Part shown: piece after piece, positions 23,823-32,001 of the stretch
Layout: every line of letters begins with the position of its first letter
Position numbering within the stretch: the stretch's first letter is position 1
NCBI RefSeq assembly: GCF_000599605.1
Contig: NZ_AZHT01000002.1
Coordinates: 1 to 32,131, forward strand
Direction: 5' to 3'
DNA: 32,131 nt
Source: Prevotella sp. HJM029
GTDB lineage: Bacteria > Bacteroidota > Bacteroidia > Bacteroidales > Bacteroidaceae
Translations under genes and position numbers: made by a program
The notes under the pieces: model-generated
Databases searched by the model: none
Seen by the model: only the letters and a program-made list of their open reading frames with translations
What the model was told of the DNA's origin: nothing

Positions 23823-24329
23823 TTATCTCGATCGAAACACTTCAATGGTGATAATGAGAACCGACGTGATTGCCATGCTTCCTCCCACATTCTCTATCCA
23901 TTGTAGCCAATTAAAGAAATTGAAACTTTCGAGCGTGAAAAAGCATAAGCAATAAATAAGCACCATCATCAAGGTGTAATAAATAAAGCGTGCCGTACCT
24001 AAAGTTGCTATCGAAGGTATAAATTCGTCAGTATTATCGCGTTGAATAAACAGCAATAATAGCTGAGGTTGGATGAGACCCAGCAACGTGAGCGAAGCCA
24101 TGGTTACGCCAGGTGTGTTGGAAAAGATATCCATGATGGCGCCCATCACGAAGCTAAATAGCAGAGCTAAGCTACGAGATATGCCACGTGGAAAGCGCAA
24201 TACTACATAAATGTAAAGTAATGGGGTTGCTAAGTTGAACAAATGGATATGATTGAATACCAGCACTTGCCCTAACATCAGTATGAAAAAGATGGCGATT
24301 TCTCTTACTATTTGTAGATTCATACGCAA
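23823..24329 (-). CDS. mreD: Rod-shape protein MreD
   Basis: 168-residue membrane protein with about five predicted segments (IAIFFILMLGQVLVFNHIHL, TPLLYIYVVLRFP, LALLFSFVMGAIMDIFSNTPGV, YYTLMMVLIYCLCFF, and a last one ending in IEVFRSR). MreD links MreC to RodA/PBP2. Identification rests on hydropathy, the GAIMDIFSNTPG motif and the mreC-mreD-mrdA order. It starts 19 bp after mreC. Confidence 0.88.
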   Translation of the reverse strand: MRMNLQIVREIAIFFILMLGQVLVFNHIHLFNLATPLLYIYVVLRFPRGISRSLALLFSFVMGAIMDIFSNTPGVTMASLTLLGLIQPQLLLLFIQRDNTDEFIPSIATLGTARFIYYTLMMVLIYCLCFFTLESFNFFNWLQWIENVGGSMAITSVLIITIEVFRSR

Positions 24330-24348
24330 AATTCTCTAACAATGGTCA

Positions 24349-25221
24349 TTATTTCTCTCCACCATTTTTAACTCGCATCGAGTCTTCTACTGCACGGAGA
24401 ATATCCATTTGTTCTGCAAAAGCACTATTATCTACAACGAAGACATCACGAAGTGTGCCAAAGTTTGTCGATAGTTGGAGCTGCAAGCGATAAGACATTT
24501 GGTCGGGAGAGTTATATACATGCAAGATTTTTCCTACAGGAATACCTGCTGGGAACACTGAAGAGTAGCCACTGGTAACCACGTTTTCGTAGAGTCTGAA
24601 GTGGGCATGACGTGGAATATCATCAACAAAAGCTCGACTGATATCACCGCCAGTCCAATGTAAATAGCCAAAATAGCCTCGATTTTCAATCACACAACTG
24701 ATGCTGGATTGTGAACTGAGCACGGGAATAACCACAGCATAGTGTTCGGAGGTGAGATAGACAATGCCTACAACCCCTGTACCACAAACGACACCCATAT
24801 CGCGTTTTATACCATCGCGTGCACCTTTGTCAATCGTTAAAAGGTTATCGCGTTTGTTCAAAGAAGCGTGGACAATCTTCGCAGGGATAAGTTTATAGGG
24901 GGCTAAGCGTTGTAATAATGCACTTGCATGTGCCAATGAATCGGCAATAGAATCTTCTTTTTGTGCATTTAAAGCTTGTAGTCTGTGGGCTAAATAAAGG
25001 TTCTCTTGCGTCAACTCTTCATTGATTGTTGCTAATTGGAAATAGGATTTTACCTTGGCACTTTGCTCATAAAACTTTCCTGAGACAGCGTTGGCTGAAG
25101 TGAACCAAACGCTACCTTGGTAGCTATTGAATTGGAATAGCAACACAAAACTAATGGCTTCTAAGACTAAAAATAGAAACCAATAGCTGTATTTCGAAAG
25201 AAAGTTTAAGAGGTTATGCAT
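24349..25221 (-). CDS. mreC: Rod-shape protein MreC
   Basis: 290-residue periplasmic scaffold of the elongasome with one N-terminal membrane helix (about 14-32), a coiled-coil at about 58-100 (INEELTQENLYLAHRLQALNAQ), and the beta-rich MreC core: VHASLNKRDNLLTIDKGARDGIKRDMGVVCGTGVVGIVYLTSEHYAVVIPVL, then GDISRAFVDDIPRHAHFRLYENVVTSGYSSVFPAGIPVGKI. The NVVTSG..S.FPAGIPVG motif is diagnostic. Length is normal. Confidence 0.93.
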   Translation of the reverse strand: MHNLLNFLSKYSYWFLFLVLEAISFVLLFQFNSYQGSVWFTSANAVSGKFYEQSAKVKSYFQLATINEELTQENLYLAHRLQALNAQKEDSIADSLAHASALLQRLAPYKLIPAKIVHASLNKRDNLLTIDKGARDGIKRDMGVVCGTGVVGIVYLTSEHYAVVIPVLSSQSSISCVIENRGYFGYLHWTGGDISRAFVDDIPRHAHFRLYENVVTSGYSSVFPAGIPVGKILHVYNSPDQMSYRLQLQLSTNFGTLRDVFVVDNSAFAEQMDILRAVEDSMRVKNGGEK

Positions 25222-25291
25222 GTATATCCTGTATAAAGCAACAAGTGTTAGCAGTCGAACTTAAAGAAACTACCAACACCTGCCTTATTGA

Positions 25292-26314
25292 TTAACGCAT
25301 CAAGAAAGAGAAACGTTCCACATTTTTTAAGGCAATTCCTGCGCCTCTTGCTACGCTATGTAAGGGATCGTCGGCGATGTGGAAAGGAATATTAATCTTG
25401 TCTGTCAAACGTTTGTCTAAGCCTCGCAACAAAGCTCCACCGCCTGTAAGATAGATTCCATTGCGAACAATGTCGGCATAGAGCTCAGGTGGTGTGTTCT
25501 CCAATGCTGAAAGTACAGCATTTTCAATCTTCGAGATGGTCTTATCTAAGCAATGTGCAATCTCTTGATAGCATACAGGAACCTCCATTGGCAATGCCGT
25601 TATGCGATTAGGACCATGCACAACGAAGTCTTCTGGGCCTTCTTCGCCTAAATCTGTCAATGCAGAACCGACGTGAATCTTAATACGCTCGGCCATTCTT
25701 TCGCTCACCTTCACGTTGTGTTGACGGCTCATATACTCCTGAATATCGGCAGTTAGGTCGTCACCAGCGGTGCGAATGGAGTTGTTACTCACGATACCTC
25801 CTAAAGAAATCACTGCAATTTCGGTGCTACCACCGCCGATATCAACAATCATATTGCCCTCGGGTGCTTCGACGTCAATACCGATACCGATAGCTGCAGC
25901 CATAGGTTCGAAGATTAAGTACACGTCACGTCCATTGGCATGTTCTGCGCTATCGCGGACCGCACGCAACTCAACTTCGGTAGAACCCGATGGAACTCCG
26001 ATTACCATTCGTAATGAAGGAGACCACAAACGACGCCCAGAATGTACCATTCTAATGAGCCCTCGCATCATTTGTTCACAGGCAGTAAAGTCGGCAATAA
26101 CACCATTTCGCAAAGGTCTTATGGTGCGAATATTGTCGTGAGTCTTTTCATACATCATCTTTGCTTGCGACCCAACAGCAATCATTTTGTCTGTACGACG
26201 ATCGAGAGCAACGACAGAAGGCTCGTCAACCACAATCTTATCATCACTCGTAATGATGGTGTTGGCGGTGCCAAGATCCATTGCTATTTCTTGGATAAAA
26301 GAAAAAAATCCCAT
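25292..26314 (-). CDS. mreB: Actin-like rod-shape protein MreB
   Basis: 340-residue bacterial actin that forms membrane-bound filaments guiding cell-wall synthesis. Nucleotide-binding motifs: phosphate 1 AMDLGTANTIITSDDKIV near 11-28, phosphate 2 NMIVDIGGGSTEIAVISLGGI, adenosine motif YLTGGGALLRGLDKRL. The PSVVALD segment near residue 32 is also typical. The N-terminus MGFFSFIQEI is an amphipathic membrane-targeting helix. It starts 13 bp after the short purH stop and leads mreC-mreD-mrdA-rodA. Confidence 0.96.
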   Translation of the reverse strand: MGFFSFIQEIAMDLGTANTIITSDDKIVVDEPSVVALDRRTDKMIAVGSQAKMMYEKTHDNIRTIRPLRNGVIADFTACEQMMRGLIRMVHSGRRLWSPSLRMVIGVPSGSTEVELRAVRDSAEHANGRDVYLIFEPMAAAIGIGIDVEAPEGNMIVDIGGGSTEIAVISLGGIVSNNSIRTAGDDLTADIQEYMSRQHNVKVSERMAERIKIHVGSALTDLGEEGPEDFVVHGPNRITALPMEVPVCYQEIAHCLDKTISKIENAVLSALENTPPELYADIVRNGIYLTGGGALLRGLDKRLTDKINIPFHIADDPLHSVARGAGIALKNVERFSFLMR

Positions 26315-26327
26315 ATAATGTGCTTAA

Positions 26328-26921
26328 TTATTTTACAAACCATTGATGGATAGCGGTGTCATAATGACTGCTAACGGCAAATGCACGCGCTGCAAATTCG
26401 CGGCGTTCTTCGATTGTTGTCTCGGCACCCTGTTGCTGAAGTAAGTGCAAAAGCTTGCCGTATTCGGCTTTACTGGGCACGATAACGACATCTTTATAGT
26501 TCTTTGCAGCTGCTCGAATCAAGGAAATACCGCCGATATCAATCTTTTCAATGATGTCAGCTTCGCTTGCTCCTGATGCTACTGTCTGCTCAAATGGGTA
26601 CAAATCCACTACTACCAAGTCGATAGCGGGTATTTCATATTGTGCCATTTGTGCCTGATCTTCAGCTAAATCTCTGCGACCTAAAATGCCTCCGAATATC
26701 TTTGGATGCAGCGTTTTCACGCGACCTCCCAAGATAGACGGGTAACTTGTGATGCTTTCTACCGTTTGACAAGCATAACCTAACGACTCAATAAACTGCT
26801 GGGTTCCACCTGTTGAAAGGAATTTCACGCCCTCTTCATGCAGTTTAGCCAACAATTCCTCTAAGCCATCTTTATGGAAGACCGATATCAATGCAGTCTT
26901 TATTTTTCTTATTTCAGCCAT
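26328..26921 (-). CDS. purH: Single-domain PurH: IMP cyclohydrolase part only
   Basis: IMP cyclohydrolase, last step of purine synthesis (FAICAR to IMP). The 197-residue protein covers only the N-terminal cyclohydrolase domain: KTALISVFHKDGLEELLAKL, FLSTGGTQQFIESLG, GGRVKTLHPKIFGGIL, VVVDLYPFEQTV, EKIDIGGISLIRAAAKN. Full bifunctional PurH is about 500-530 residues. The AICAR-transformylase domain is absent; the frame ends at the domain boundary (SSHYDTAIHQWFVK, stop) and mreB follows 13 bp later with no leftover sequence. This is a clean split or loss and not recent decay. MAEIRK at 26921 is chosen over MNKI at 26933; both are possible. Confidence 0.85.
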   Translation of the reverse strand: MAEIRKIKTALISVFHKDGLEELLAKLHEEGVKFLSTGGTQQFIESLGYACQTVESITSYPSILGGRVKTLHPKIFGGILGRRDLAEDQAQMAQYEIPAIDLVVVDLYPFEQTVASGASEADIIEKIDIGGISLIRAAAKNYKDVVIVPSKAEYGKLLHLLQQQGAETTIEERREFAARAFAVSSHYDTAIHQWFVK

Positions 26922-26954
26922 TATTTTATTCAAAAAAGTTCACATATTTACTCG

Positions 26955-26962
26955 CAAAGGTA
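26955..26962 (-). promoter_or_regulatory. -7 box TACCTTTG of the purH-mre operon
   Basis: CAAAGGTA on the plus strand reads TACCTTTG leftward, 34 bp before the chosen purH ATG. It is the only box I see between gltD and purH and may drive the run through mreB, mreC, mreD, mrdA, rodA and perhaps the Fur-family gene. Confidence 0.55.
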
Positions 26963-27008
26963 CTAAAATAAGCTGACAGACCTTCGGAAACATTTAAAAA
27001 ATTGTGTT

Positions 27009-28364
27009 TTATTTAGCTGCATCTCGCTCTTCTTCAACTTTTTTAGCAACCTCAAGAAGCTTGATAGCATCTACATATTGTGCGATACCTTGTGCCACAT
27101 CTTTAGCCGCTTTCATGGCCAGTACCACCGTTTGTGGACGATGTACCACATCGCCTCCAGCGAAAACACCACGCCGAGTGGTCATCCCCATGGGGCGATC
27201 CACCACCTTAATATAGCCTTTTTCATCCACTTCTATGCCAGCTGTGCTGCGAATGATGCGGTTTGCAGGCTTGCTTCCGATAGCTAAAAACACACGATCA
27301 AAAGGTTTTTCCTCTTCTCCTGCAGGCGTTTTCAGTCTACAGGCCGCCAAACGTCCATTCGACCCCGCAATAAACTCAGTAACTATCGTTTGCCATTCGA
27401 ACTTCACACCCTCGGCAATAGCTTGCTCATATTCTGCCTTTATAGCAGGCATTTCAGCCTCTGTGCGGCGATAAAGCACCATAACATCTGCACCTAAGCG
27501 AATAGCTGTGCGTGCTGTGTCCATGGCAACATTACCACCTCCGATGACAGCTACGCGTTCTCCTTTTCTAAGGGGAACGGCATTGCGGCTGATTGCGCCC
27601 TCGTTAAAGCTGTTTACGTTGTGTAAGAAATACGTACTTTGGCTCACACCGCGTAACGTTGCTCCAGGGGTTGTATCCATATTTTGTGGTACTGCTGTCC
27701 CTGTTCCAATAAAAATGGCATCAAAGCCTTGTTTAAAAAGGCTATCGATATTGTTGTCTCCCTCACCAATAAGGGTGTTGCATTTGAAGTTTACCCCCAA
27801 GGCGGCAATCTTTTCTATTTCAGCTCGAACTACTTTCTTAGGCAAACGATATTCGGGAATACCATACATCAATACGCCTCCGGGCTCATTTTGTTCCTCG
27901 TAAATCGTAACATTAAAGCCAATGCGTGCTAAATCACCTGCTACAGTGAGCCCTGCTGGTCCCGAACCAATCACAGCTATCTTGCCACGATCCTTTTGTG
28001 GTAGCGGTTCTCGCGTGAGATTCATCTCCGTATCGAAGTCTGCTATGAACTGTTCTATCTTACCTATTTGGATAGGTATATTCTTTTTGTTGAGCACACA
28101 ATGTCCTTGACATTGCTTTTCGTGTGGACAAACACGTCCACAGATGGCAGGAAGGTTGCTCTTCTCATTAATAATTCGCATGGCATCTCCTAAATTTCCC
28201 ATTGTCAAGGCATGGATAAATTGGGGAATATCGTTCTCTATGGGGCAACCTTTTCGGCAAAGTGGCACCTTACATTGCAAGCATTTCTTAGCCTCGGCCA
28301 CTGCTTCTCGCAAGGTAAATCCCTCATCTACCACTTGAAATGTGTTTTTTCCTTCTGTTGTCAT
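27009..28364 (-). CDS. gltD: GltD-like NAD(P)H-dependent iron-sulfur flavoprotein
   Basis: 451-residue protein like the small subunit of glutamate synthase. An N-terminal ferredoxin-like domain carries two cysteine sets for iron-sulfur clusters: Cys28, 31, 36, 40 in CLQCKVPLCRKGC, and Cys75, 79, 85, 89 in CGRVCPHEKQCQGHC. The FAD motif GSGPAG is at 133-138, followed by EEQNEPGGVLMYGIPEYRLPK, the NAD(P) motif VIGGGNVAMDTARTA, and the C-terminal GVFAGGDVV. It feeds electrons from NAD(P)H to a partner. No large glutamate synthase subunit or sulfide-dehydrogenase/NfnA-type partner is adjacent, so the physiological acceptor is open. Confidence 0.88.
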   Translation of the reverse strand: MTTEGKNTFQVVDEGFTLREAVAEAKKCLQCKVPLCRKGCPIENDIPQFIHALTMGNLGDAMRIINEKSNLPAICGRVCPHEKQCQGHCVLNKKNIPIQIGKIEQFIADFDTEMNLTREPLPQKDRGKIAVIGSGPAGLTVAGDLARIGFNVTIYEEQNEPGGVLMYGIPEYRLPKKVVRAEIEKIAALGVNFKCNTLIGEGDNNIDSLFKQGFDAIFIGTGTAVPQNMDTTPGATLRGVSQSTYFLHNVNSFNEGAISRNAVPLRKGERVAVIGGGNVAMDTARTAIRLGADVMVLYRRTEAEMPAIKAEYEQAIAEGVKFEWQTIVTEFIAGSNGRLAACRLKTPAGEEEKPFDRVFLAIGSKPANRIIRSTAGIEVDEKGYIKVVDRPMGMTTRRGVFAGGDVVHRPQTVVLAMKAAKDVAQGIAQYVDAIKLLEVAKKVEEERDAAK

Positions 28365-28378
28365 TGTATGATATTGCT

Positions 28379-28411
28379 CAAATTTATGTTAGCAAGAGGT
28401 AGGATAGCAAT
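28379..28411 (-). promoter_or_regulatory. Candidate promoter of gltD
   Basis: Leftward -7 box TAAATTTG (plus-strand 28379-28386) with ATTG (28408-28411) 21 bp upstream, close to the Bacteroidota consensus. The upstream element falls beside a 7-bp inverted repeat AGGATAG / CTATCCT (28401-28425). Confidence 0.5.
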
Positions 28412-28451
28412 CGTTCTTCTATCCTTATTGCACCACCATTATTTTATGATA

Positions 28452-28484
28452 CATAAAAAAGCGAGGGACGACACCCCTCGCTTT
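28452..28484 (-). terminator. Rho-independent terminator of rpoD
   Basis: Leftward stem AAAGCGAGGG / CCCTCGCTTT with a 7-nt loop and a T-run (TTTTTT) directly after. It begins 29 bases after the rpoD stop and shields gltD from read-through. Confidence 0.85.
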
Positions 28485-28512
28485 CTGCACCACGCAGTGT
28501 CTTTTGTGACGT

Positions 28513-29385
28513 TTAGCCCAAATATTTCATTAAAATTTTTGCGTAACCGCTATCGCGAAGTTTTGCAATACTCTTCTCTCTTATCTGGCGAACGCGTTCA
28601 CGAGTAAGCCCCAGTTGGTCACCAATCTCTTCCAAACCCTTCTCGTGACAGCTGATACCAAAGCACTCGCGAATAATGGTTATCTCGCGGTCTTTGAGTA
28701 CTTTGCGTAACACCGACTCTAATTCAAGAGCCATAGACTCATGGTCTACCTGTCGGTCCGTACGACTATCCTCCCCACTGGCCATCACATCAACCATACT
28801 ATTGTCTTCACCTTCCTGGAAAGGAGCATCAATACTCACGTGATGACTGTCGGCCATGAGGCTCTGATCAATCTTCTCTTCATCGATTTTTGTGGCGTGT
28901 GAGAGCTCCGACAAAGATGGCTTGCGCTGATTTTCCTGCTCAAACTTGTTGATTTCGCGATTAATTTTGTTTAGCGACCCCACTTGATTTAAGGGCAAAC
29001 GCACAATGCGGCTCTGTTCAGCAATAGCTTGGAGGATGCTTTGGCGTATCCACCAAACGGCATATGAAATGAATTTAAAGCCACGTGTCTCATCAAACTT
29101 TTCGGCAGCCTTCACCAATCCTATGTTACCTTCATCGATAAGATCGGTTAATGATAGCCCCTGATGCTGATATTGTTTTGCAACTGACACCACAAAACGC
29201 AGATTAGCGGTCACCAATTTTTCTTTAGCCCGTTCGCCTTCACGTCCACCTTTTTTAATTTTCTGTGCCAATTCAATCTCTTCATCAATAGAAATTAAAG
29301 GGGCACGTCCAATTTCAACGAGGTATTTATCCAACGCTTCACTCGAACGGTTTGTAATACTTTTCTGAATTTTTAGCTGTCTCAT
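28513..29385 (-). CDS. rpoD: Primary sigma factor RpoD (Bacteroidota type)
   Basis: Housekeeping sigma factor. The 290-residue protein begins MRQLKIQKSITNRSSEALDKYL, region 1.2 directly, with no region 1.1, as usual in this phylum. Region 2 is ANLRFVVSVAKQYQHQGLSLTDLIDEGNIGLVKAAEKFDETRGFKFISYAVWWIRQSILQAI. Region 3 starts at SRIVRLPLNQVGSLNKINREI. Region 4 contains the HTH LEEIGDQLGLTRERVRQIREKSIAKL. It recognises the TTTG / TAnnTTTG promoters seen through this window. It carries its own promoter box and terminator, so it is likely monocistronic. Confidence 0.96.
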   Translation of the reverse strand: MRQLKIQKSITNRSSEALDKYLVEIGRAPLISIDEEIELAQKIKKGGREGERAKEKLVTANLRFVVSVAKQYQHQGLSLTDLIDEGNIGLVKAAEKFDETRGFKFISYAVWWIRQSILQAIAEQSRIVRLPLNQVGSLNKINREINKFEQENQRKPSLSELSHATKIDEEKIDQSLMADSHHVSIDAPFQEGEDNSMVDVMASGEDSRTDRQVDHESMALELESVLRKVLKDREITIIRECFGISCHEKGLEEIGDQLGLTRERVRQIREKSIAKLRDSGYAKILMKYLG

Positions 29386-29455
29386 TATACTTATTCTATA
29401 ATCTTAAGTCTTGAAAAACAATCTTTTGCCAATGAAGTCTCTAGCAAAATGCGTG

Positions 29456-29487
29456 CAAAGGTACACATTATTATTATAAAATGCAAT
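29456..29487 (-). promoter_or_regulatory. Promoter of rpoD
   Basis: Leftward -7 box TACCTTTG (plus-strand 29456-29463) with ATTG 20 bp upstream (29484-29487). The transcript would start near 29449, with a leader of about 64 nt. The rest of the gap to 29645 is AT-rich with nothing else recognised. Confidence 0.55.
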
Positions 29488-29645
29488 TTTCTTGTGTGCG
29501 ATTTTTTTATTTTTAACACAAAAGCAAATCTCTTAAAGAGTGAAATGCTCAAGCACATACAGGATATTTTCGAGTCTCTTTCAACCCTTTTGTAGGATTA
29601 AATTTTATTGAACCTTTTTAAATAACGCAAGAAGATTATTTTTAT

Positions 29646-29653
29646 TATCTTTG
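29646..29653 (+). promoter_or_regulatory. -7 box TATCTTTG of the phytase-esterase-like gene
   Basis: TAnnTTTG match that overlaps the in-frame TTG at 29651, which therefore cannot be the start codon. Expected transcription start near 29660, about 66 nt before the ATG at 29726. No TTTG at the usual -33 distance. Confidence 0.55.
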
Positions 29654-29725
29654 CACGAAATCTTTTTTGAACTCAGAAGTAGCTTTTTCAGGATAGGATA
29701 TCATGCTACTTTTACAAAAACATTA

Positions 29726-30739
29726 ATGCGAATGATTCAATTAAGACGACTTTTTTTAGTAGCGGTCATTCTTTTTCAATTGTCGATATTGATGATTGGG
29801 CAAGGGAGAAGTGGCGACATGGTCAACGCGCAGCTAACCGATTCCTTAAAAGCTACCCTGTTGCCGCAGCATGCTTTTAAGACAATCCCCCCTGGAAATT
29901 ATAGTGGCCTGGCCTATTTAGGCGACGATTTATATGCCGTTGTGAGCGACAAAGGCGGACGTGCAGGCTTCTACATCTTTCATATTGCGCTCAATACGCG
30001 TGGCGAAATCATACAGATTGACAATCGGGGTTTTACAGAACTCCCTGGAATCAATCAAGACGAGGAGGCGATTGCTTATGACTCTGCGCGCCATCATATT
30101 TATATTGGTAACGAAGCCTCTGCAGAAATTATCGATTATGACTGTGAAAGCCGAATGGTGGTGCGCAAGACCATGGTCGAAGACTATCGCAAGCATGCGC
30201 CTGTCAATCGCGGAATCGAAAGTCTCACCTATGATGGTGTGCGCCAAAAGCTCTTCACCGTCAACGAATCGCCGCTTGTTACCGATAATGGTTTGTTGCT
30301 GCGACTGAAGCAATTCAATATGCATCTTGACGAAGAGAAGCAATATTCCTATTTAATTGACGCACCTTTAGAGGACTCCTCTAAACCCGATTTGCGTCAT
30401 GCCTATGGCGTTTCCGAGTTGACAGCCCTCTCTGATGGCACTCTGTTGGTGTTAGAACGCGAGGTATATATTCGTCCTTTGTTTCTCAATAGCTGGGTGA
30501 TGAATAAGCTGTTTCGCATCAAACCGGGCAATCCGAGAAAGCAATTCGTGGTGGGATGGCGCACATGGCTGAGGTTAGGCGATATTGATTTTGCCAATTA
30601 TGAAGGTATGTGTGAAGGTCCATCCTTGCTCGATGGACGTCGTGTCATAGTGCTTTGTGCTGATAGTCAAAACCGGGCTAAGGGCGTTTTGAAAGACTAT
30701 TTCAGAACGATTGTGGTCGAACCCTATCAAAAGAAGTAG
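29726..30739 (+). CDS. Secreted esterase-like-activity-of-phytase family protein
   Basis: 337-residue exported protein with an N-terminal hydrophobic signal (MRMIQLRRLFLVAVILFQLS). The body has the repeated strand motifs of the phytase-esterase-like beta-propeller family: YSGLAYLGDDLYAVVSDKGG, DEEAIAYDSARHHIYIGNEA, RGIESLTYDGVRQKLFTVNE, GVSELTALSDGTLLVLERE, NYEGMCEGPSLLDGRRVIVL ending in ADSQN. The conserved acids (S-D, E-A/G, E-G) would line the metal-dependent site. Substrate is unknown; true phytase activity is not implied. mntP follows 45 bp later in the same direction, so the two may be cotranscribed. ATG at 29732 is an alternative start. Confidence 0.82.
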   Translation: MRMIQLRRLFLVAVILFQLSILMIGQGRSGDMVNAQLTDSLKATLLPQHAFKTIPPGNYSGLAYLGDDLYAVVSDKGGRAGFYIFHIALNTRGEIIQIDNRGFTELPGINQDEEAIAYDSARHHIYIGNEASAEIIDYDCESRMVVRKTMVEDYRKHAPVNRGIESLTYDGVRQKLFTVNESPLVTDNGLLLRLKQFNMHLDEEKQYSYLIDAPLEDSSKPDLRHAYGVSELTALSDGTLLVLEREVYIRPLFLNSWVMNKLFRIKPGNPRKQFVVGWRTWLRLGDIDFANYEGMCEGPSLLDGRRVIVLCADSQNRAKGVLKDYFRTIVVEPYQKK

Positions 30740-30784
30740 TTCGTGTATGATGAATTTTCTGATAAACTTTGTTCAAAATAAACT

Positions 30785-31363
30785 ATGATGCCGTTCATTG
30801 ATATGTTGCTTTTGGCCGTTGCTGTGGCGATGGACTGCTTCACCATGGCCATAGCCAGTGGCATTATCATTAAGAAATTTCAGTGGCGCACCGCACTTTC
30901 CATGGCTTTCTTTTTTGGATTGTTCCAAATGGCGATGCCCCTTTTGGGTTGGTTTGCCATCAACTCGTTTGCCCATTATGTCGAAGCCTTCGACCATTGG
31001 ATTGCTTTCGGGCTGTTAGCTTTCTTGGGTGGGCGCATGATTCGCGATGCCTATTTGCCCGAAGAACAGCGGAAGATGAACCCTTGCGAACTTAAAAATC
31101 AACTCATCTTGGGCGTAGCCACCAGCATTGATGCCTTAGCCATTGGCATTTCTTTTGCTTGTATGGGCTATCACCACGTCACAACACTCACGCAACCCTT
31201 GCTGCTCATTGGGGGAGTGACCTTCGTTTTAACCCTTTGGGGCATGAAATTGGGCACACGGTTTGGCGCACCTATCGAGCGAAAGCTCAAGCCTGCCTTG
31301 TTGGGGGGTATCATCCTCATTGCTATTGGCATCAAGGTTTTGATCACCCATCTTACAGCCTAA
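30785..31363 (+). CDS. mntP: Manganese efflux pump MntP
   Basis: 192-residue inner-membrane protein of the MntP (DUF204) family with six predicted membrane segments in two related halves. The paired acidic motifs AVAMDCFTMAIASG (Asp17) and ATSIDALAIGISFA (Asp116) match the functional aspartates of the family. It exports Mn2+ and protects against manganese excess. Only 45 bp separate it from the preceding gene, leaving no room for the yybP-ykoY manganese riboswitch often found before mntP. The adjacent second Met is an equally possible start. Confidence 0.94.
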   Translation: MMPFIDMLLLAVAVAMDCFTMAIASGIIIKKFQWRTALSMAFFFGLFQMAMPLLGWFAINSFAHYVEAFDHWIAFGLLAFLGGRMIRDAYLPEEQRKMNPCELKNQLILGVATSIDALAIGISFACMGYHHVTTLTQPLLLIGGVTFVLTLWGMKLGTRFGAPIERKLKPALLGGIILIAIGIKVLITHLTA

Positions 31364-31422
31364 GGGGTAATTGCTGCCTACTTCCTCATAGGTTTTGAAT
31401 CAATACCCATTCACGCTATTCC

Positions 31423-31626
31423 CTATTTCTTTGTTGTTTCTATCGCTTGCACGCGTTTCAGTGGATAGTGGGAGTTAAAATGGCCGTTTGCTAAGCACAG
31501 GAGTTCATCGTTCACCATCGTTTGTGTTTCCAAGCACTGTAAATCTTCAATGTGGCGCACCAACTTTTCCCTTTCTTCATGTAGCAAGAGTGCCTCGCGT
31601 CGTTCCTTACTTAACCGACAAAACAC
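31423..31626 (-). pseudogene. Small charged ORF, probable 3' remnant of a gene
   Basis: A 67-codon frame from GTG, MFCRLSKERREALLLHEERE then KLVRHIEDLQCLETQTMVND and on to QAIETTKK. The composition is that of a real coiled protein, and the frame stays open upstream of the GTG with protein-like sequence (HGRRFAGIEQEE) until a stop. This suggests the 5' part was lost where the repeat block begins. Family not recognised. Confidence 0.4.
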
Positions 31627-31716
31627 TTCCTCTTGCTCAATGCCTGCGAAGCGTCTGCCATGTTATTGTTGGATAACGAATCATGATGTTGCAACCTCTG
31701 TATGCGATTTTAATTT

Positions 31717-32001
31717 GTGATAACATTGATAGTGTTCCCCCAAAACCGTGATTTTGTCTTATGATAAATGGTGGTGTTGCATCCAACCATGATATATTTG
31801 TTCTGTGATAACTGTTGATGGTGTGCCTTACCCCGTGCTTTTGTCTTATAATAAATGGTGATATCGCATTCAACCATGATGTATTTGTTCTGTGATAACC
31901 ACCAATGGTGTGCCTTACCCCGTGCTTTTGTCTTATGATAAACGATGGTGCCACATTCAACCATGATATATTTGTTCTGTGATAACCGCCAATGGTATGC
32001 T
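31717..32001 (-). repeat. 87-bp tandem repeat, three units and a partial
   Basis: The word GTGATAAC starts at 31717, 31805, 31892 and 31979, so the spacing is 88, 87 and 87 bp. Each unit contains TTATGATAAA-, CCATGAT.TATTTGTTCTGTG- and CCTTACCCCGTGCTTTTG-like words. Being near a multiple of three, the block keeps a frame open leftward (31637-31960) with a 29-residue repeat rich in His, Lys and Ile. The units share short words with the left 66-bp block but are not the same sequence. I do not call it coding. Confidence 0.88.

Noticed and set aside
29651-29725. Upstream TTG start for the phytase-esterase-like gene
   Set aside because: The TTG lies inside the -7 promoter box, so it would not be in the transcript.
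30740-30784. yybP-ykoY manganese riboswitch before mntP
   Set aside because: Only 45 bases are available and no matching structure is visible.
31637-31964. Repeat protein(s) at the right end
   Set aside because: Same reasoning: 87-bp period, two overlapping frames both open, no gene signals.
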